This document shows positions 63,140 through 64,000 of a DNA stretch of 64,000 nt, piece by piece. Below the pieces are notes generated by a model that was not told the DNA's origin, did not search any database, and was given only the letters and a program-made list of their open reading frames with translations. The position numbers were made by a program, and so were the translations under genes. Origin of the DNA: Chondrus crispus (lineage: Eukaryota > Rhodophyta > Florideophyceae > Gigartinales > Gigartinaceae); assembly GCF_000350225.1 (NCBI RefSeq), contig NW_005178795.1, positions 239,914 to 303,913 of the forward strand, read 5' to 3'. Numbering within the stretch: position 1 is the first letter of the stretch; every line of letters begins with the position of its first letter.

Positions 63140-64000
63140 CTCGCGAATGAGCTCCTCCGGAGTGACAGCTTGGAATTGATCGAGGCGATCAGGGGCGGCC
63201 CCCCCCCCTCAAGAGCGAGGATGTCGTCTCGCGCGACAGAATTGTCCTCGTCCTCCACTGTTCCCTCGGCCGGTTCGGTCATAAAGCATGGAATTTCGTC
63301 ATCGATTTCGTCGACGGTTTCTCCAGCGGTCCGTAGTCTTGACAGGGCATCGGCTTGGCTGTTACCCTTGCCCTTCTTGTACTTAATTTCGAAATCAAAT
63401 TCCGAGAGGCGGAGCCTCCATCGGATTAATCTCCCGCTGGGGTCGGTTACGTTCATCAACCACCTCAATGAGGCATGGTCGGTATGCACAATGAAGTGCT
63501 CGCCATATAAATATGGTATTAGAGTCTGTACGGCCCAGATTACCGCTAGACATTCTTTTTCTGATACAGAATAGTTTCTCTCGGCTGCGGCTAACGTTCT
63601 TGAAAAGAACCCGATGGGTTTACGTTGCCCATCCGGATGCGTTTGAAATAATGCAGCGCCGATTTGATAGTGGCTTGCATCAGTGTCTACCGAGTATGGT
63701 AGGTCCTTCTTCGGCAGCGCCAACACCGGCGGTGCCAAGATAGCGTCCTTGAGCTTATGAAAAGCTTTTTCGCACGGTTCGTCGAATCCTTCCACCTGGA
63801 CCGGTTGTCCCTTCTTCAATAGTTGATTGAGCGGATGCGCAATTTTCGCGTAATGTGGGACAAACCTGCGGTAGACATTGCAGAGTCCCAAGAAGGTCCT
63901 GAGCTGGGTCTGCGTTTGAGGGTACCTCACTTGTTCCAGTGCGGTGGTTCGCGCGGCGTCAACTTCCAATGTACCTGGACGAACGACGTGGCCCAGGTAC
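63140..64000 (-). pseudogene. pol: Element A RT end and RNase H, continues beyond right edge
   Basis: Reading leftward from the window edge: YLGHVVRPGTLEVDAAR and RTFLGLCNVYRRFVPHYA (RT connection), then RNase H with DTDASHYQIG, SEKECLAVIW and an intact HTDHASLRW, then ADALSRL and an acidic stretch. The frame runs into the B LTR at 63139. It carries the same shifted frame (SINSKLSLRRSSFA) as C before integrase. The RT palm is outside the window. Confidence 0.87.

Larger units (their letters stand above)
37638..64000 (-). mobile_element. Element A: Ty3/gypsy chromovirus (minus strand), interrupted by B, open at right edge
   Basis: 3' LTR 37638-38735, long 3' region 38736-43689, integrase and chromodomain 43690-45341, interruption 45342-63139, then RNase H/RT continuing off the right edge (63140-64000). 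The two pol halves fit together at CTCGC, present on both sides of the insertion (45337-45341 and 63140-63144). A itself interrupts E2; the left flank is cccag (37633-37637) and its partner must lie beyond the window. Confidence 0.85.

Noticed and set aside
1..64000. CRISPR arrays, bacterial operons, tRNA or rRNA genes
   Set aside because: None seen: no regularly spaced short repeats with unique spacers, and no tRNA cloverleaf or rRNA signature. The gene content is eukaryotic.

Overview
This is a eukaryotic, TE-dominated, intron-poor window. It holds two host genes for Golgi-type glycosyltransferases in a sea of LTR retrotransposons (Ty3/gypsy chromoviruses and one Ty1/copia) and DNA transposons (pogo-like, PIF/Harbinger, MITEs). 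The two type II membrane glycosyltransferases, a Cys-rich CPQG/WC module I associate with algal secreted proteins, long GC-rich LTR elements and few introns suggest a red macroalga such as Chondrus. That placement is inference; no rRNA, tRNA or organellar marker is present. There is one 100-base assembly gap.

Layout: 1-1114, the 5' part of a glycosyltransferase gene (minus strand, running off the left edge) with an 85-bp tandem duplication upstream. 1826-3236, a decayed pogo-like transposon. 3237-15033, Ty3 element E1 with two 608-bp LTRs, gag, a pol split by a solo LTR and one frameshift, and a long antisense ORF between integrase and the 3' LTR. 15034-16015, another pogo-like fragment in the opposite orientation. 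17080-17929, a MITE. 18417-19664, a GT31 galactosyltransferase-like gene. 19987-22470, gap, direct repeats and two MITE-like elements, one carrying telomere-like repeats. 22602-25326, a PIF/Harbinger element with transposase and accessory gene in convergent orientation.

From about 26.0 kb to the right edge lies one nested stack. A minus-strand copia element (26014-29587) is interrupted by minus-strand Ty3 element E2 (29588-37637). E2 is interrupted by minus-strand Ty3 element A (37638 to beyond 64000). A is interrupted by plus-strand element B (45342-63139, 5-bp target duplication CTCGC on both sides). B contains a further plus-strand copy C starting with a mosaic LTR at 49734. Only three LTRs remain in the B/C composite, so an LTR-LTR exchange probably removed the rest of B.

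The most unusual theme is antisense coding capacity between integrase and 3' LTR. E1 (826 aa open, 747 aa from an internal ATG) and E2 (about 600-700 aa, frameshifted) both carry a long antisense frame ending in a coiled-coil-like C-terminus. A shorter decayed antisense frame sits at the same place in element A. These regions have no competing sense gene, so the frames are not coding shadows. Most of the autonomous machinery is broken: C has a mutated RT motif and RNase H aspartate, E2 has a duplicated integrase core and a stop in its chromodomain, and A and C share a break between RNase H and integrase.
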